NCBI GenBank assembly: GCA_039707655.1
Contig: CM077676.1
Coordinates: forward strand, 428,087,379 to 428,151,378
Direction: 5' to 3'
Length of the DNA: 64,000 nt
DNA from: Elymus sibiricus
Taxonomy: Eukaryota > Streptophyta > Magnoliopsida > Poales > Poaceae
Shown: positions 23,383 to 34,986 of the stretch, piece after piece
Numbering within the stretch: the stretch's first letter is position 1
Layout: every line of letters begins with the position of its first letter
Program-made: the position numbers and the translations under genes
The notes under the pieces: generated by a model
The model's database searches: none
The model's input: the letters and a program-made list of their open reading frames with translations, nothing else
What the model was told of the DNA's origin: nothing

Positions 23383-26300
23383 AGATGCCGGGTCCCAAGG
23401 GCCTCATCACCATCGTCGGCGACTACAAGAAGTCCCTCGAGTGCGCCAAAGCCGGCTCCCAGCTGGCCGAGTCACTGGTCAACGCCGAGGATAGGCGCCA
23501 GCTCGACCGGATCGTGGCGCTGGCTAGCGCGCAGCCGGCCGTGCCGACTCCGCCCAAGCCGGCCGCCGACGAGGCCTCCTTCAAGCCGGCCAAGGACACG
23601 AAGCGGGTTCCGCTCAACCCGGCCGACCCCGGCTCTAGTAAATACGTCGTCTTGGGCACCGGCCTCGACAGCAAATAGGAAGGCGAGCTCGTCGATTTCC
23701 TCCGTGAGAATCAGGATATCTTCGCATGGTCTCCCAAAGACATGCCGGGTGTCCCGAGGGAATTCGCCGAGCACAAACTTCATGGCCGCAAGGACGCCAA
23801 GCCTGTCCGACAGCCGCTGCGCCGCTTCTCCGAGGAGAAGCGAAGAACCATCGGTGAAGAAATCACCCGGCTGCTCGCAGCCGGCTTCATCATGGAAGTT
23901 TTCCACCCAGAGTGGCTGGCCAACCCAGTCCTCGTCCTGAAGAAAAATGGCGCCTGGCGCATGTGCATCGACTACACCAGCTTGAACAAGGCATGCCCCA
24001 AAGACCTGTTCGCTCTGCCCCGGATCGACCAAGTCATCGACTCCACAGCCGGTTGCGAGCTCCTATCCTTTCTGGATGCCTACTCCGGCTACCACCAGAT
24101 CAAGCTGTACCCGGCCGACGCCCTCAAGACGTCTTTCATCACGCCCTTTGGGGCGTATTGCTACATCACCATTTTGTTCGGCTTGAAGAACGCCGGCGCC
24201 ACCTTCCAGCGCTGCATGCAGAAATGTCTGCTGCCCCAACTCGGCAGAAATGTTCATGTCTACGTCGATGATATCGTGGTGAAGACCAAGCAGCACCTCA
24301 CGCTCCTGGCCAACCTCAAGGAGACCTTCGCCAACCTGCACCGGTTCCAGATCAAGCTCAACCCGGAGAAATGCGTCTTCGGCGTGCCGGCTGGCCAACT
24401 CCTCGGCTTCCTCGTCTCGGAGCGCGGCATCAAGGCCAACCCAGAAAAGATCAAGGCGATCGAGCACATGCGCAAGCCGACCCGGCTGCGCGATGTCGAG
24501 AAGTTCACCGGCTGCTTGGCCTCTCTCAGCCGGTTCGTCAGCCGGCTGGGGGAGAGGGCCCTGCCCTTGTATTAGCTGATGAAGAAGACGACGGCATTCG
24601 AGTGGAGCGACCAAGCGGACGAAGCTTTCCGCGACCTCAAGCGCATGCTGTCCACCGCACCCGTCCTGGCCGCGCCGGCTGAGAAAGAGCCACTTCTGCT
24701 GTACGTCGCCGCCACCTCCTGCGTGGTCACCATGGTGCTGGTCCTCGAGTGCCCTGAGGAGGGCAAGGTGCAGCCGGTCCAGCGTCCGGTGTACTTCCTG
24801 AGCGAGGTGCTCTCCGCCTCCAAGCAGAACTACCCCCACTACCAAAAGATGTGCTACGGTGTGTACTTTGCCGCCAAGAAGCTGAGGCCGTAGTTCCAGG
24901 AGCATACCATCACCGTGGTGAGCACGGCCCCCATCGGCGAGATCATGGGCTGCCGGGATGCCTCTGGCCGGGTGGCTAAGTGGGCCATCGAGCTAACCGG
25001 CCACACGATCCTCTACGAGCCTCGCACGACCATCAAGTCGCAAGCACTGGCCGACTTCCTCGTCGACTGGACCGAGACCCAGTACCTGCCACTGGCGCCC
25101 GAGTCGACTCACTGGCGTATGCACTTCGACGGCTCCAAGATGCGCAATGGCTTGGGAGCCGGCATCGTGCTGTCTTCCCCCAAGAACGACCGACTGCGAT
25201 ACGTACTGCAGATCCATTTCGCCGCCTCCAACAACGTTGCCGAGTACGAAGCTCTCGTGCACGGTCTCCGGCTGGCCAGGGAGATCGGCATCCGGCGCAT
25301 CCTATGCTACGGCGACTCGGACCTGGTGGTGCAGCAAGTTTCCGGCGACTGGGACGCCAAAGACGCCAACATGGCCAGCTACCGCTTCCTCGTCTAGCAG
25401 CTCTCCAGCGGGTTCGACGGCTGCGAGTTCCTCCACGTCCCGCGCACGGACAACGAAGCAGCCGACGCCCTGGCCAAAGTGGGTTCCACCCGGCAAGCCA
25501 TCCCATCCGGCGTCTCCCTCGAGCACCTGTGGAAGTCGTCCATCAAGCCGTCTCCCGAGTCGGAATCCATCTTCGTCCCAGACAACCCCGACGCGCCCCC
25601 ACCCGACTCCGGAGTTCTCGGCCCAAGCTTGGGGACTGCCAGCTCCGGCCCGGGGGCTGCAGGCTCCAGCTCGGGGACTGCCGGCTCTAGCCCGGGAGCT
25701 GCCGGCTCCAGCTCGGGGACTGCCGTCTCCGGCTCGTGGGCTCCCGGCCCATGCTCGGGGACTGCCGGCTCCGGCTCGGGTGCTGCCGTCCCGGATCCCA
25801 TCCCGGCGGCCGTCCTCACGGTGGTGACGGCGCCGTCCTGGGCTCAGCCGATCCTCGCCTTCTTGGAAGACGGCGACCTCCCCTGCGACGAGACCGAAGC
25901 CCGGCAAGTGCAGCGGCGAGCGTCCGCCAACAGCATCATCAACCACGAGCTCGTCAAACGCAGCACGACTGGCGTGTTCCAGCGCTGCGTCGAGCAGGAC
26001 AAAGGGATCGAGATCCTCCTCGACATCCACCAGGGCGAGTGTGGGCACCACACCGCCTCAAGATCCCTGGTGGCCAAAGCTTTCCGCCACGGGTTCTACT
26101 AGCCCACGGCCCTGCAAGACGCCGAGCAGCTGGTACTCAAATGCAAGGGCTGCCAACGCTTCAGCAAGCGAAGCCACCAGCCGGCCACAGCCCTCCAAAC
26201 CATCCCGATCACATGGCCCTTTGCCGTCTGGGGGCTCGACATGGTGGGGCCCTTCAAGACAGCCCGAGGCGACATGACGCACCTGCTGGTCGCCGTCGAC

Positions 26301-27107
26301 AAGTTCACCAAATGGATCGAGGCCAGACCGATCAAGAAGCTTGACGGGCCCACGGCCGTCCGGTTCATCAAGGATATCGCAGTTCGCTATGGCGTTCCCC
26401 ACAGCATCATCACGGACAACGGCACCAACTTCGCCAAGGGCGCGCTGGCCCACTACTGCTCTGCATCCGGCATCCGGCTCGACTTGGCCTCCGTCGCACA
26501 TCCGCAGTCGAACGGCCAGGTTGAGCGGGCAAACGGCCTCATCCTAGCCGGCATCAAGCCGTGACTCGTCGAGCCGCTCGTGCGCTCACCCGGTAGCTGG
26601 CTCGATGAGCTGCCGGCCGTCCTCTGGAGTCTCCGGACAACGCCCAACCGCTCCACCGGGTTCACCCCGTTCTTCCTCGTCTACGGAGCCGAAGCCATTA
26701 TCCCCATCGACGTCGAGTTCGACTCGCCCTGGGTGACCATGTACACAGAAGCCGAGGCAAAGGAGGCACGCGAAGACGGCGTCGACCTGCTCGAGGAGGC
26801 GCGCCTTCTGGCCCTCAGACGGTCAGCCATCTACCAACAAGGCCTGCGCCACTACCACAGCAAGAAAATCAAGCCCCTCGCGTTCCGCGAGGGTGACCTT
26901 GTGCTCCGGCTCGTCCAACGGACAGCCGGCCAGCACAAACTGGCCTCCCCCTGGGAGGGCCCCTTCATCGTCAGCAAGGCTCTCTGCGGCCGCAACGCGT
27001 ACTACCTCATCGACGCGCAGGAGCCGAGCAAACGCAAGCGAGATGCAGCCGGCGAGGAGTCCAGCCGGCCCTGGAACGCGGAGCTCCTCCGTCCGTTTTA
27101 CAGTTAA
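23379..27107 (+). pseudogene. pol: pol polyprotein: RT, RNase H, second RNase H, integrase, decayed
   Basis: A single frame continues to a natural TAA at 27105-27107 and is broken by TAG at 23676, 24573, 24891, 25395 and 26100 and TGA at 26562. Reverse transcriptase is at about 23740-24560 with the catalytic YVDD at 24261-24272 and FLDAYSGYHQI upstream. The first RNase H follows (about 24640-25080). A second RNase H of the archaeal/plant type spans about 25110-25470 and keeps its acidic residues: HFDGSK, AEYEALV, GDSDLVVQQ and TDNEAADALA. A Gly/Ser/Ala repeat linker precedes integrase (about 25900-27090), which shows an HHCC zinc site (HQGECGHH..CKGC) and DDE residues in WGLDMVGPF, ITDNGTNF and GQVERANG. 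Every key catalytic residue outside the stops is preserved, so decay came after a functional past. Paired RNase H domains place it in the Tat lineage. Confidence 0.9.
25632..25797 (+). repeat. 21-bp tandem repeats coding a 7-residue unit in the pol linker
   Basis: About eight imperfect 21-bp units of the type GGGACTGCCGGCTCCAGCTCG code for seven-residue repeats such as GTAGSSP and GAAGSSS. They lie between the second RNase H and integrase and keep the reading frame, so expansion or loss of units would only change linker length. Confidence 0.8.
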
Positions 27108-28271
27108 ACTCATGCATGTATGTATCACCACCTTTTGGATTTAATGAAAGCAGCAAGCCCCCTCATTTTTGTTTCGCCCGCCGAGTCGGCACAGCCGGCT
27201 CGGGGGCTCGGGGGTTTCCTTTTCCGTTTTTTCTCTGTGTCTATGCACTTCCCCGTTTTCGATTCTCCCGCCGAGTCGGCACCGCCGGCTCGGGGCATCG
27301 GGGGCTAGCCGGCTAGTCCGCGCCTCGCCATTTTTCCTTAAGTCCATTCCGAAGCATATGAACCGCCAAAGCCCTCTCTTCGCTTGCCACAGCCGGCTCC
27401 CGGCTGCCTGGTCAGCAAGAGCTAAAGGCCGGAAGCAACGTCTAAGGAGGAGGGCCCGGCTCGGCCAAGCCGGCACAACCCGCCTTCTCTCACCAATTCG
27501 TCGCACGACCAGTTGCGCGCCAGGCGGCTTTGCCGCCTGCCGCCAGCCGGCCCGGTGGGTGTCGCTAAATGACCCGGACGGCAGCTCGGTCGTGCCGTCG
27601 TCGTCCGGGTCAGCCCCGTCATCAGCGTAGACCCCCGTCTCGGCCGAGCTGCCGTCCGGGTCATTGAGCAACAGGCCAAACTCGTCGGCGGGGAGCTCCT
27701 CGCCGTCCTCCGTCCGCTCCAGGACGAACTCGTCGTTCGGAGCAAACGATGCCAGATAACTGGCCCGCCCGGCGATCCGCCGCGCCCTCGCCGCCAAGTC
27801 GTCCTCTGCGCCGGCCCGCTGCGCCGCCAGGCGGTCGAGGTCCACGCCCGCATACCAGGAGACGACGAAGCGCAGCGCCGTCGCTGCTCCGGCGCGGGCC
27901 GCGGAGGCCCTCCACGCGCCGAGTCGCTCTACCCCGGCCTCCAGCCATCGCGCCAGCCGGGTGACGCTGTTCGGCATCACTGCACTCGGCCAGAGGCTGC
28001 TCGCCATGCCCATCCCGGCCTCGAACAGGCGGTGCATGTGCCCCTCCATGGCTCGAAGACGGGCCTCGCAGGCAAGGACGATCTCCGAGAGGCTCTAGGC
28101 GGCGTAGACGTCGATCTCCGCCCCTGTCGCGCGCAGGTCCGCCCGGTGGGTGTACACGGCTGCATCGGCCGCGTCCTGCGTCTCCGGGAAGACTCCTGGC
28201 AAGCGAAGGAAACAAATCAGTCAAAGAAAGCAACTTGCCGGCTACGCTAGCCGGACCAAAGAAAAGATAGC
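27108..28271 (-). pseudogene. Last exon of the antisense gene of the Tat-type element
   Basis: On the minus strand an intron acceptor (TTGCCAG) opens an exon at 28195 that stays open except for one TAG at 28095-28097 and could extend to 27141. The residues just after the acceptor are Ala/Asp-rich and then Arg/Ala-rich; the middle contains an acidic segment (near 27600-27720). The true C-terminus is uncertain, because the last 400 bases overlap the 3' untranslated part of the sense strand and contain two copies of a CCGAGTCGGCAC-type block. The upstream exons lie at 46140-49232 beyond the nested insertion; the ATAGC target duplication falls in the intron before this exon. Confidence 0.6.
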
Positions 28272-31200
28272 TGTAACACCCCAAAATTTTAACCATATTT
28301 TTATTAAATAAAATTTGGCCAGAAATAAAATTTTGATTTATATTGGGTCTTTTATTATTTTCAGAGTCTTTTCCGTTTTCTGTTTTCCAAAATTCTTCCC
28401 TCCATATAGAAATTTTGGGAAAATATTGTGGGCTTTGGTAGTTTTCCTAAATCATTTTAATTATATTTTAATAACAGTAGGAAATATTTGCATAATAAAA
28501 TTTTGCCCAAGATAACCATTTTTAACGGCATTTCAATACTTTAAATGCCTCTGTTGCACTACAACTATTATAAATAATTCTTTAAAAATTCCACAAAAAT
28601 TATGAGGAGTCATGTGATGCCTATAGATCACTTTTATGCAAAAACCCAACTTGGTCTTTTGAAAATTTTGAGCAAAACATCCTCTTTTTCTTTTCTGGTC
28701 CAGATTCAGCTTTGAACTGCAACCCTAATTTTAATTGTTCCAAAAATTCTGAAATTATTCCAGCTCATAGTCCTTCCAATCAAACCCTTAAGTCCAGAAG
28801 ATCAGCTCCATTGGAATCCTTTTAGTTCACCAAATAAACCCTCCAAGTTTATGTCCAGAACTGAATTCTGGTAAAACTTGCACTAGGAAGTATCTCTTTT
28901 TGCCAAACTATCCCTTCCATCCTCCTTACTATCTAAAGAGACACCACTCTGCCAGTTTTCACACCCAGCAAAGTTCTCTAGCTAGCCCTAGCATTTCATC
29001 GAGCACACTGTGTGCATGACAGAAACTATACCTCTTCCTAAACTTCATTGGACACTTGATCATATGGCCAAACCATCATGTCCATCAACTCTGTAATCTC
29101 TAGGAGCATCCACCTGCCAAAAATCAGCTTGATTAGATCACTGTAGCTACCTCTGGCAATTCATCGAGCACGTTTCGTCCATGTCCAGAGCGTGACCGGA
29201 GCGCGCGTTTTGCACCGCTGGCATTGGGCTACTGCCGCTCTGGTGCTGCCTTTCCTGCTCGCCCTAGTCCACCTCTGGAACATCTGATCCTTCCCAGTGC
29301 CGGCCGACACCCTCGCTTGGCCGCTGGCGCCGGCCACCGCCGACCACCACCACCAGAAATCGCCGCCCGACGAATCCCACCTCGCCACGTCTCTGCCAGA
29401 GCCGCCCCGCCTTAATTGACACGGCCCGAGCTCATCCACAGCGAGCCGACCCTCACCAGCCACCCACCGACCTCGCTGACCATCGTCACCGCTCTCGTCT
29501 GCCATTAATGGCCGCCGCCGCAGCCTGCTGTGGACGGCATCGCCCGGGACACCTCGCCCCATTCCAAAGCCGCCAGCACAACCGCAGCTCAGCTACCCAC
29601 CGTCCCAACCTATCCGTGGCTCAACCACCATGCCGCCGACCACGTTCTGCCATCAATGGCAGCCGCCGGAAACGGCTGGAACAGCAACTCGCGAACCGAC
29701 TCTCAGGTGCTATAAAAAGCCACCTCGAGCTCTTGCAGCTAACCACGCCGCTCCCCTCCTTCTCTGTGAGCTCTCCCGAGCAGCAAAGCGACCGGAAACG
29801 GTCATCTCCCCCGCCTCCAGTAGCCACGGCCGCCGCCGTTTTTCGGTTGATTCCGATGCCAACAGGACATCCCTCTCCTCCATTTCTTCTCCAAAAACCT
29901 CCAAGCGACCCCACAGATCCATACCCGCCGCCAATTTCATCGGAGGTGGCCCGTAGACGAAACGCCCAATTCGCCGTCACCGGAGTTCCGCGGGACAGCT
30001 CGCCGCCGACGATTGGGTGGACTCCGGAGACCGTGCCGCCCCTCATCATGATCACCAGATCCTCCTGAGTCCACCCATGCCCTCAAAATCCCGAGGGAAG
30101 CCGCCGTTCGCCGGCGAGCATCGCCGGAGTTCCGCCTCTGTTCTGCCAGAAAGAAAGGCGCGCGCGCGGCGACTGGTCAAACCTGACCAGTGGGCCCGCG
30201 GGGCCCACGGTCAGTGACCCAGGGCTCATATCGATTCGTCCTAGGTGAACACGTATTTCACTAAATACGTTTCGTCCTCTGGAATGCGTATTTCTGTGAG
30301 CACGCCTTCGACGTCGCAGCCTGCCCACGTGGCCGAGCGGCTAGGCCCGGCCCAGTGGCACGGCACGGCTAAATCACGCTCAGGGCGTGCTTCTAACTCT
30401 TCTCTTTTTCTTTTTCAGTAGACCTCAAAAAAATTCCATAGCCATCATTTCAAATCCAAATCTGATGATTCAAATTTCTACATGCTTCTAAAATCATGCT
30501 CTATTATTCTAGCTATGGTGAAAAAAAAAATTAAGTCTTGTCTCTACTGGATCTTTTAAATAGTCCATTTCCTTAATTATCTCAGCTTAGAAAATTCCTA
30601 GGAAAATCATATGAACTCCAAATAATTTGATTCTTTGTCTGAAATTCCTTATATTTCATCTAGTTTATTTTAGTATTTATTCCAAAATTTTCCAAACAAC
30701 TTTTTAGTACTATTTTTTGCTTTGTGTGGTAATTTCAATATTTTTGAAAATAGGAAATGGAGGGAAGATAAAATTTTCAAACTTTTGGAGTGCACCCAAC
30801 ATTTCTGCTTGATCAAGGCAAGCGTTTTGAACTTGGGATATGGTGATTGCATTTGCATTGCATGGTTGCATCAGTAGGAATTGCACCGTATGTGTAGTTT
30901 ATCGCAAGTGCATGAATACATGGTCATATTTATCGCAAGTGCACTTCACTCAAGCATCTGACATGAGGAAAGGCTATGAGCACAAGGAGCTCAGCTCCTG
31001 CCTTGGACGTGCTGGTGAGCACGGTCCTGTTGTGACACGACGGTGTCACCGTGGCTTGTGAGATATACCGGTTATAATAATAACACCTCCTGAGTCGACC
31101 TAGATCGAGTCTTGTTCCGTCACACCTAGCTAAACACCGTGCTGCCACGGGTCTTCCCGCGAGGGAAGTACGGTTTAGTAAGTTGCCAACCCTTGTCTGT

Positions 31201-32658
31201 GTACACACCACATAGAGGGCCATGATGAGGGTTTCCACGGCCATGGACTAAATCCCGTCATCAGGTCAAGGGGCATGGGTGTATCCGGCTGGTTTGCCGA
31301 GAGGGGGGCACCCCTTGTAATCCGCGTGTATGAATAGTGATCCCATGCTAATCGAGATTGTAGTCTCCCCGACTTAGAGTTTTTCTTGAACGGTGCTTTG
31401 GGTGATTCCTGGCATCCGGAAAGTTAATCTGGTGTGTGCTGGTCAGGTGTGTTTTCAACCCAAAGACCGTAGTGGGATTTACTCAGTGCCACGGTGTTGA
31501 CTAAAGAAATATCATACACGTGGGTAAAGAGTACACCCTCTGCAGAGTTATACCTATTCGAATAGCCGTGTCCGCGGTCAAGGACGTTAGCTGGGAAGGG
31601 TCAAGTATCGGTCCGGTGTCGGTCTTCGAAGGAAAAATAATTAATTTGAGCATCAGATATTTTACAGAATATTATTATTTCATCACTAATGTGGTCATGG
31701 ATATTTTTGTTATCATGAATATTATGGTAGTGAACATTATTGTTACTATATGCATATTGTTGTGGACTAACCCGTTTCTCTTATTTTATTTTCCTAAGTG
31801 TCTCAGGGGCTGGCTAGACTACCCCGGACACCCAGTTTTATTTTCAAGACCTCTCGTGGCGTCGCTTGAGTTCATGGGCGGTCTGTCTCGCCCGATACTC
31901 TTTTAGACACCCGTTAGGCATTTCTTTTCAAGACCTACCATGGCGTCACTTTTAGACACCCGACTGGCATTTCTTTTCAAGACCTCTCGTAGCGTCGCTT
32001 GTGTTCATGGGCGGTCTATCTCGCCTGATACTCTTTTAGACACCCGTTTGGCATTTCTTTTGGACTCTCGGGCGGTTCAGTCTCGCCCGATTGTCCACTT
32101 TTAATTTTCTTGGTTTGTCACTAACAATTTAATTTTCTGCATATGCTAATATTTATCATGTCATGTTTTAAATTTCAGCACCGTAGTAATATTCATCATG
32201 ACATAATTTTATTTTGTTTAGCATGTGCAAATAATTTAACCCATCATGATCATATGCATTCGGTATATCTTTTGTTCATTATGTTTGCAAGTACATTCAA
32301 ACGTACTCACAGGCTTGTCCCTGGCTATTTAATTGGCCAGGTCAGGATTTCAACAAGGAGTATTACCACGACGTCCATGCGGAGCCTAGGATAGCAGCCA
32401 CGCAGTATAGGAATTATCCGGGTCAGCTGTTCCTGTTGAATGGAGCCCCACCGGCGTTGGAGAACCACGAGTCACTTCCGTCATCCTCATTAGAAATCAT
32501 TGTTGTATCATTAGACCTTTATGGTCTTGTATCCAATTCTTGTAATTGCTTGGTAATCTGTAACAAGGACGTGTCCACCAGTAACAGTAATCCTGGGCTG
32601 GTGACGACACGAGGGGTTAATTTCTAGGATATCATGTTCCGGAAATCCAGCCCCGACT
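28272..32658 (+). repeat. LTR 1 of the tandem element, with TATA box
   Basis: The 4387-bp LTR starts TGTAACACCCC and ends GCCCCGACT. A TATAAAAAG box at 29711-29719 lies in a GC-rich block after about 1.44 kb of U3, so R plus U5 would be about 2.9 kb. Direct repeats at about 31842-32060 share CAAGACCTCTCG, GGCGTCGCTTG and TTTTAGACACCCG. Open frames in the GC-rich block (for example 29508-30068) recur in all three LTRs, but their composition and their position across the promoter make coding doubtful. Confidence 0.9.
29711..29719 (+). promoter_or_regulatory. TATA box of LTR 1
   Basis: TATAAAAAG followed about 30 bases later by C/T-rich sequence, the usual layout of a plant Pol II start. Identical boxes lie at 36441-36449 and 43177-43185 in the other two LTRs. 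Confidence 0.7.
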
Positions 32659-32662
32659 GCCT

Positions 32663-32678
32663 TGGTATCAGAGCCAGG
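32663..32678 (+). other. Primer-binding site 1, initiator tRNA-Met
   Basis: TGGTATCAGAGCCAGG matches the complement of the 3' end of plant initiator tRNA-Met over 16 bases. It starts four bases after the LTR. The equivalent site in the second unit carries one change (GAGTCAGG). Confidence 0.9.
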
Positions 32679-32911
32679 CTGACCATTGGCTAAACCTATC
32701 TTAGCCTGGTCACTATCCTTAGGTTTCCACACCGTCGAAATCTTTTCTGTCCGTAGCTAAGCTCATCTCATCCAATAAGCCTGCACCGTGACCAGCCGAC
32801 ATCTTTTCACAGTCGGTGCCTAACCTATCAGTCCTGCCCATAGGCCGTGTGCCTGTGGCTGGCACCTGAGTTGTCCCATCCACAAGCGTGCGATGGAAGA
32901 CTCTGCTAGCT

Positions 32912-32919
32912 TATAAAGG
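32912..32919 (+). promoter_or_regulatory. Internal TATA box before ORF1, unit 1
   Basis: TATAAAGG lies 69 bases before the ATG at 32981, with a CA-rich leader between them. The spacing matches the TATA box 73 bases before ORF2, which suggests that each ORF carries its own promoter. The same box is at 39649-39656 in unit 2. Confidence 0.6.
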
Positions 32920-32980
32920 AAGCCTTGCCCCAACTCAGCACATCACAGCCTCACTCTCAGTTCGAAACCCAACCACCAAG

Positions 32981-33778
32981 ATGCCTGGCCCCATCATTCA
33001 CAACGAGACCACCGCAGTCGAGCTTGGTGACTTTGTGGTCATCCTCGCCAATCTCACCCGTCGTGCTTTCGGCATCGAAGAGCTGCCTGAGTATGTTGTG
33101 TACCGGGAGCACACGAGTGATGCCATCCACCACTTCTGGGCCACGGTGCACATCTACGGGAGGGGCACCGTATCGGAACGCCCCTACCGGTTCACCGGGA
33201 GGACGACCTCCGACGAGCCCCAAGCCATCCAACTTGCAGCCCGAGAGGCTGTTGTTCAACTCCGGCATCTGTCGCCGAGAGTTAACATCCGCCCCTTCTA
33301 CTACTACCCTAGCCATGAAGGCTATGGTAGCCCGACCCAGGTTGCCAACGGAGACCATGAGTCGGATCCTGCCCTGGTGCATCTGGTGCGCTACCTAAGA
33401 GCGCAAGAGGCACTATTCGATCAGGTCACCCTTGATCTGATTGCGACCCGCGGGACGATCACTCTCCTGACCCCGGTGAGAAGTGAAGCTACACCCGCCA
33501 CCGACACCCCGATAGTGCTGCTTGGGAGGCCTGTTGAGCCCCCAAGTTCCGCCCCTATTATCTACCCGGGCAGTGCCTTCGCCTCCCCCGAGGAACTCCG
33601 TCGCCTCTTGGAGACCCTCTCCAACGGGACGGTGACCTCGACACCCCACGAAGGGCACCACCGCTACCCCATCCCAGTAGCTCCCCATCTGACCCCGGTC
33701 AACTTCGACACTGAAGCTCACGGAGAGGCCTCAACATCTACAAGACGCGCCCGGCTAGATGTCGATGAGGTGGACTGA
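32981..33778 (+). CDS. ORF1 protein of the tandem element, dsRNA-binding-fold-like (unit 1)
   Basis: The chosen ATG has a good context (CCAAGATGC), lies 69 bases after a TATA box, and gives 265 residues; an in-frame ATG at 32888 would lie upstream of that TATA box. I recognise no Gag or Pol domain. Residues about 36-96 follow the alpha-beta-beta-beta-alpha pattern of a double-stranded-RNA-binding domain: P-E-Y, a strand with WATVHI (53-58), FTGR (71-74), then a helix with QLAAREAVVQL (84-94). The KKxAK surface motif typical of that family is absent, so RNA binding is inference. Residues 106-143 hold FYYYPS, ESDPALV and AQE, shared at nearly the same positions with the ORF2 protein. The C-terminal 100 residues are Pro/Thr-rich. 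The copy at 39718-40515 differs at only about six residues. Function unknown; this could be a silencing-related or packaging protein. Confidence 0.7.
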   Translation: MPGPIIHNETTAVELGDFVVILANLTRRAFGIEELPEYVVYREHTSDAIHHFWATVHIYGRGTVSERPYRFTGRTTSDEPQAIQLAAREAVVQLRHLSPRVNIRPFYYYPSHEGYGSPTQVANGDHESDPALVHLVRYLRAQEALFDQVTLDLIATRGTITLLTPVRSEATPATDTPIVLLGRPVEPPSSAPIIYPGSAFASPEELRRLLETLSNGTVTSTPHEGHHRYPIPVAPHLTPVNFDTEAHGEASTSTRRARLDVDEVD

Positions 33779-34091
33779 GTCCACCAGTATTGTTATAGAG
33801 CCTTAGTGGCCCTGTTACCCTGTATTTTCGTAGTAGCGGTTGTATGGTGTAGTAAGTTTGTAAACCACTTGTGTGCCAATGGTAGTATGTGTGCCCTGTC
33901 ATAAATTGTTGACATGTGGTGACTGAGTAAATTCTGGACGTGACTGCTAAACCCCCCCTAGCCGACACGCACAGTAATACGTCACATTCCTTGTTGGGAT
34001 CGAGGTCTGAGTTTTTGACCAGACAACCACGCGCCGGAACAGGTGCACAAGTTATACTGGCACCGCTTCATGTTTCCTCCCCCTGGCATTC

Positions 34092-34100
34092 TATAAAAGG
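34092..34100 (+). promoter_or_regulatory. Internal TATA box before ORF2, unit 1
   Basis: TATAAAAGG lies 73 bases before the ATG at 34165 with a C/A-rich leader. The matching box in unit 2 is at 40828-40836. Position and spacing mirror the box before ORF1. Confidence 0.6.
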
Positions 34101-34164
34101 CCATATCCGCAAATCACACCAGCCATCATCACCTCGAGCACTGATTTTCCCCATCCGCCCATCC

Positions 34165-34806
34165 ATGTCTCACCCCGGAGCTTACCTGAGAACCCCCAAT
34201 GCAAACCCTGGTAGTTTTGTTAAGATATTGTGGGATTTTACCCGCAATACTCTTGGCTCCACCCACCCACCCCAGTATGAGTTGTTCAAATCGAGGATCA
34301 CTCCTAGTCTCTCGAAATACTGGGCAGCTGTGCACATCCCACCGGCAGATTTAAACCAAGGCCCTCCATATGTTATCTTCATCGGGAGATCCATGCCAAC
34401 CTCAGGCATGGCCATTGAGTCTGCTGCTTATGAAGCAATTACCCGTCTTCGACCCGTGGTACCCTGTGCCAGCGAAAGGGAATACTGCTATTTCCCAAGC
34501 CGCGCAGCTTTTGGAGCTGAAGCTACGTTCCGCTGTGAACGTAATGAGAGCGATCCAGCTCTGGTCTATCTCATTCAGTATGTGATGGCCCAGGAGCATT
34601 TCACCCAGCAACTACTGGAGTATCTCCACTATCTTGCTGTTCTGAATCTCCGGATCGCCACTGGCGGACCCCCTTTGCCAACTCAGGAGGGACGCGTTCT
34701 ACGTCTGCTTCCTCCACTTCCTCCACTCCCTCCGGAAGAAGAAGAATGTGCTCCAGAACCCGGAACCCTTCCGCAAGACCCCGTAGATCTTACCTTCGAA
34801 GCGTAG
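34165..34806 (+). CDS. ORF2 protein of the tandem element, paralogue of ORF1 (unit 1)
   Basis: The ATG at 34165 is preferred over an upstream in-frame one at 33940 because the TATA box lies between them and the second unit keeps only this start. The 213-residue product is colinear with the ORF1 protein: F-V-x-I-L at 18-22, T-R at 26-27, G31, P-x-Y at 36-38, WAAVHI at 53-58, a GR at 74-75, an AIESAAYEAI helix near 83-92, a Tyr/Phe-Pro-Ser block near 108-112, ESDPALV near 128 and AQE at 142-144. The first half fits a double-stranded-RNA-binding fold without its usual lysines. The C-terminus is Pro/Glu-rich. No polymerase or capsid motif is seen. The paralogy argues that one gene cassette, promoter included, was duplicated inside an ancestor. 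Confidence 0.7.
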   Translation: MSHPGAYLRTPNANPGSFVKILWDFTRNTLGSTHPPQYELFKSRITPSLSKYWAAVHIPPADLNQGPPYVIFIGRSMPTSGMAIESAAYEAITRLRPVVPCASEREYCYFPSRAAFGAEATFRCERNESDPALVYLIQYVMAQEHFTQQLLEYLHYLAVLNLRIATGGPPLPTQEGRVLRLLPPLPPLPPEEEECAPEPGTLPQDPVDLTFEA

Positions 34807-34986
34807 ACGGTTATGAGCGTGGTTGCTGCTACATCTAGCACTTATTTTTGTGATGAAATGTTTGCGATGTATTTTAGAGCGTGTATCATAAATGCATTGC
34901 TATGTTTTCATTATGCATAATATTGTTTGTTGTGATATGCATTTAATTCATCCGCCCTTAACAAATCACGAGGACGAGATTTTCTT

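Noticed and set aside
29508..30068. 186-codon frame in the LTRs of the tandem element (also 36238-36798 and 42974-43534)
   Set aside because: It recurs in three LTR copies simply because the LTRs are copies. It spans the LTR TATA box, is Pro/Ser/Arg-rich low complexity, and overlaps equally long frames on both strands, as expected of GC-rich DNA.
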